Shown: positions 62,614-64,000 of the stretch, one piece after another
How the letters are laid out: the number at the start of each line of letters is the position of its first letter
Position numbering within the stretch: position 1 is the first letter of the stretch
From: Bacteroidetes bacterium UBA1935
GTDB taxonomy: Bacteria; Bacteroidota; Bacteroidia; Chitinophagales; Chitinophagaceae
Direction: 5' to 3'
DNA: 64,000 nucleotides
Assembly: GCA_002337045.1 (NCBI GenBank)
Contig: DDFF01000016.1
Coordinates: forward strand, 62,001 to 126,000
The notes under the pieces: model-generated
Database searches by the model: none
What the model was told of the DNA's origin: nothing
What the model saw: only the letters and a program-made list of their open reading frames with translations
Translations under genes and position numbers: made by a program

Positions 62614-62659
62614 ATCGGGCGCTGCCGGTTTTAGCGATGATGTTCCGCGTAGCCCCGAT
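62614..62659 (+). ncRNA. Conserved 46-nt hairpin after the peptide gene, copy B
   Basis: Same stem as copy A. The inner 3' arm reads GTAGC instead of GCAGC, which keeps pairing as a G-U wobble with GCTGC, so the change is structure-neutral. Confidence 0.6.
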
Positions 62660-62700
62660 TACTCTTTTCTACACAGTTCTCTCTTATCCTCTATATGTAA

Positions 62701-62728
62701 AAAGCCCCGTTTCTACGGGGCTTTCTTA
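62701..62728. terminator. Terminator of unit B
   Basis: AAAGCCCCGT and ACGGGGCTTT form a stem, then TCTTATT. It also faces the convergent TerC gene. Confidence 0.8.
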
Positions 62729-62746
62729 TTTATGTCAAGCGGTGTA

Positions 62747-63541
62747 TTACAAACCGTCTTTGATGTCTATTTTGTCAGGATTGGGTTCGTGCAGCTCTAC
62801 AGGTTTGGATTTTGATTTGCGAAGCATGCGCATATTCAGCAATTCTACTGCAAAGGAGAATGCCATCGCGAAGTATACATAGTTTTTTAGCCCCATTTCG
62901 TGTGCGCGTTCGCTATCCCAACCTTCTATTATCAATACTACACCTACCAGTACAAGGAAGGAGAGCGCGAGCATTTTGAGGGTAGGGTGCTTGTGTATGA
63001 ACGCCGCAATCTTGTGGCTGAACAGGAACATGATGAACATGGCTATCACCACGGCAACAATCATTACCTCTACGTGTTTGGCAATACCTACAGCAGTTAT
63101 CATACTATCGAAAGAGAATATCATATCTACCAACAGCATTTCGCCAATGGCCCTTGCAAAGCCTGATGTTTTACCATTGTTATTGCCACTATGTTCTTCT
63201 TCATCGCCTTCCAGCTTGCCGTGTATCTCTTTTACTGTTTTGTATAGCAGGAAGAGGCCGCCCGCCAGCATTACAAGGCTTGCAAGGTCGAAGCCCTTAC
63301 CAAATGCCGTGAATAATGGCTTGCCTTTTTGTTGCACCAGCCAGCTAAGTGCCATCAGGAGCGTTACGCGTACGCCAATACCGCCAATCATCCATATACG
63401 GCGGGCAGAGAGCTGCTTTTCCTTTGGCAGGCGCCCCATGATGATGGACACAAATATTACGTTGTCTATACCCAATATTACTTCCAGTACAGTAAGGGTA
63501 AGAAGGCTGATAAGCCCGTCGACAGAGAATAACTCGTTCAT
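62747..63541 (-). CDS. TerC-family membrane protein
   Basis: The 264-residue protein has the TerC signature VLEVILGIDNVIFVSIIMGRLP and, later, DMIFSFDSMITAVGIA, the two acidic transmembrane motifs. About eight helices are present. TerC/Alx-family proteins export manganese or other cations and metallate exported enzymes. It is separated by 9 bases from pyrD upstream and may be co-transcribed. Confidence 0.93.
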   Translation of the reverse strand: MNELFSVDGLISLLTLTVLEVILGIDNVIFVSIIMGRLPKEKQLSARRIWMIGGIGVRVTLLMALSWLVQQKGKPLFTAFGKGFDLASLVMLAGGLFLLYKTVKEIHGKLEGDEEEHSGNNNGKTSGFARAIGEMLLVDMIFSFDSMITAVGIAKHVEVMIVAVVIAMFIMFLFSHKIAAFIHKHPTLKMLALSFLVLVGVVLIIEGWDSERAHEMGLKNYVYFAMAFSFAVELLNMRMLRKSKSKPVELHEPNPDKIDIKDGL

Positions 63542-63550
63542 TGTTGTTTA

Positions 63551-64000
63551 TTAAGCGATAAGTCCTTTACAAATATTAGATACCATAGCAGGGCCTTCGT
63601 ACACAAAGCCTGTATATACCTGTACCAAAGATGCACCTGCATCCAGTTTCTCTTTAGCATCGGCAGCTGTAAAAATGCCACCTACTGCTATAATGGGTAT
63701 TTTGCCACCACTCTTTTTGCTGATATAGCTGATAACCTCTGTAGCCCTTTCGCGCACCGGCATGCCGCTGAGGCCGCCTGCACCAATAGCTTCTACCAGT
63801 CCTTTGGTGGTTTTCAGGTTGCTGCGGTCTATGGTAGTATTAGTAGCTACCAGTCCTTGTATGCCGGTAGTCTGTACTATTTCTACAATATCATCCAACT
63901 GTTCGTTGGTAAGGTCGGGTGCTATCTTCAGCAGCAGCGGCTTTGGATTGCCCAGCGATTTGTTGAGTGCCATCAACGTATTCAGGATGTGCATCAGTGG
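63551..64000 (-). CDS. pyrD: Dihydroorotate dehydrogenase, C-terminal part (right edge)
   Basis: The frame enters from the right edge and covers the last 149 residues. Visible motifs are PLLLKIAPDLT, LVATNTTIDRS, GGLSGMPVRERATEVI, IPIIAVGGIFTAADA and GASLVQVYTGFVYEGP, all class 2 (quinone-dependent) PyrD features including FMN-phosphate binding. It oxidises dihydroorotate to orotate in pyrimidine synthesis. The start is outside the window. Confidence 0.95.
   Translation of the reverse strand, partial: PLMHILNTLMALNKSLGNPKPLLLKIAPDLTNEQLDDIVEIVQTTGIQGLVATNTTIDRSNLKTTKGLVEAIGAGGLSGMPVRERATEVISYISKKSGGKIPIIAVGGIFTAADAKEKLDAGASLVQVYTGFVYEGPAMVSNICKGLIA

Larger units (their letters stand above)
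62281..62728 (+). repeat. 447-bp repeated unit, copy B
   Basis: Second copy of the unit at 60414, same orientation, 1867 bases further on. It holds every element in the same order and spacing. Confidence 0.9.

Noticed and set aside
1..64000. CRISPR arrays, rRNA genes, insertion sequences
   Set aside because: No regularly spaced repeat-spacer series, no rRNA-like stretches and no transposase frames with terminal inverted repeats were seen.

Overview
The window is a 64-kb stretch of a Bacteroidota chromosome, most likely from the Chitinophagales/Sphingobacteriia side. Evidence: six proteins end in type IX secretion (T9SS) sorting domains with the YPNP start; promoters read TAnnTTTG with an upstream TTG/TTTG; 5' leaders are A/C-rich; DUF3667, GEVED, DUF7948/SBBP and DUF6157-like proteins are present. 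Start codons include GTG and TTG. No rRNA, complete tRNA, CRISPR array or insertion sequence was seen.

Region 1-19,000 is accessory. It holds a minus-strand cluster with a von Willebrand-like lipoprotein and membrane proteins (1-2166), a two-gene membrane pair (3556-4932), an XRE regulator with a palindromic operator (5108-5423), small secreted proteins, an orphan NarL-type response regulator, and a secreted thermolysin-family protease with a barrel-like partner (7678-10630). An island follows at about 10,837-13,716. It opens with a 3' tRNA fragment and carries a zinc-cluster protein, a tyrosine recombinase and a MazF/PemK-like protein. The last two are each interrupted by two in-frame TGA codons and nothing else. 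Next come defence-type modules: a TIR-like effector with an extra N-terminal domain, and a HEPN/DUF262 pair between 52-bp direct repeats. A serine hydrolase lies between a second set of direct repeats that starts where the first set ends.

Region 19,000-51,000 is ordinary chromosome. It includes a heavy-metal RND efflux operon with its own two-component system (21760-29322), a DsbA-like lipoprotein, peroxiredoxin, OmpA lipoprotein, a second two-component system followed by a stress protein and bestrophin channel (36882-40498), a QorB/HxlR pair with tandem operators (41249-42641), a glycosyltransferase, two DUF3667 proteins, a cold-shock protein, fasciclin, a TMEM175 channel and formate-tetrahydrofolate ligase.

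Region 51,000-64,000 is rich in secreted proteins, including a 1335-residue T9SS protein. Its most striking content is a 447-bp unit present twice (60414 and 62281). Each copy has four GTTAA boxes, a promoter, a long A/C-rich leader, a 31- or 32-residue hydrophobic peptide gene, a conserved 46-nt hairpin and a terminator. Synonymous codon changes between the copies show the peptide is under selection, while the leader is almost unchanged. The same GTTAA array sits upstream of a third gene at 55340, which suggests a shared regulon. TerC and the C-terminal part of pyrD close the window.
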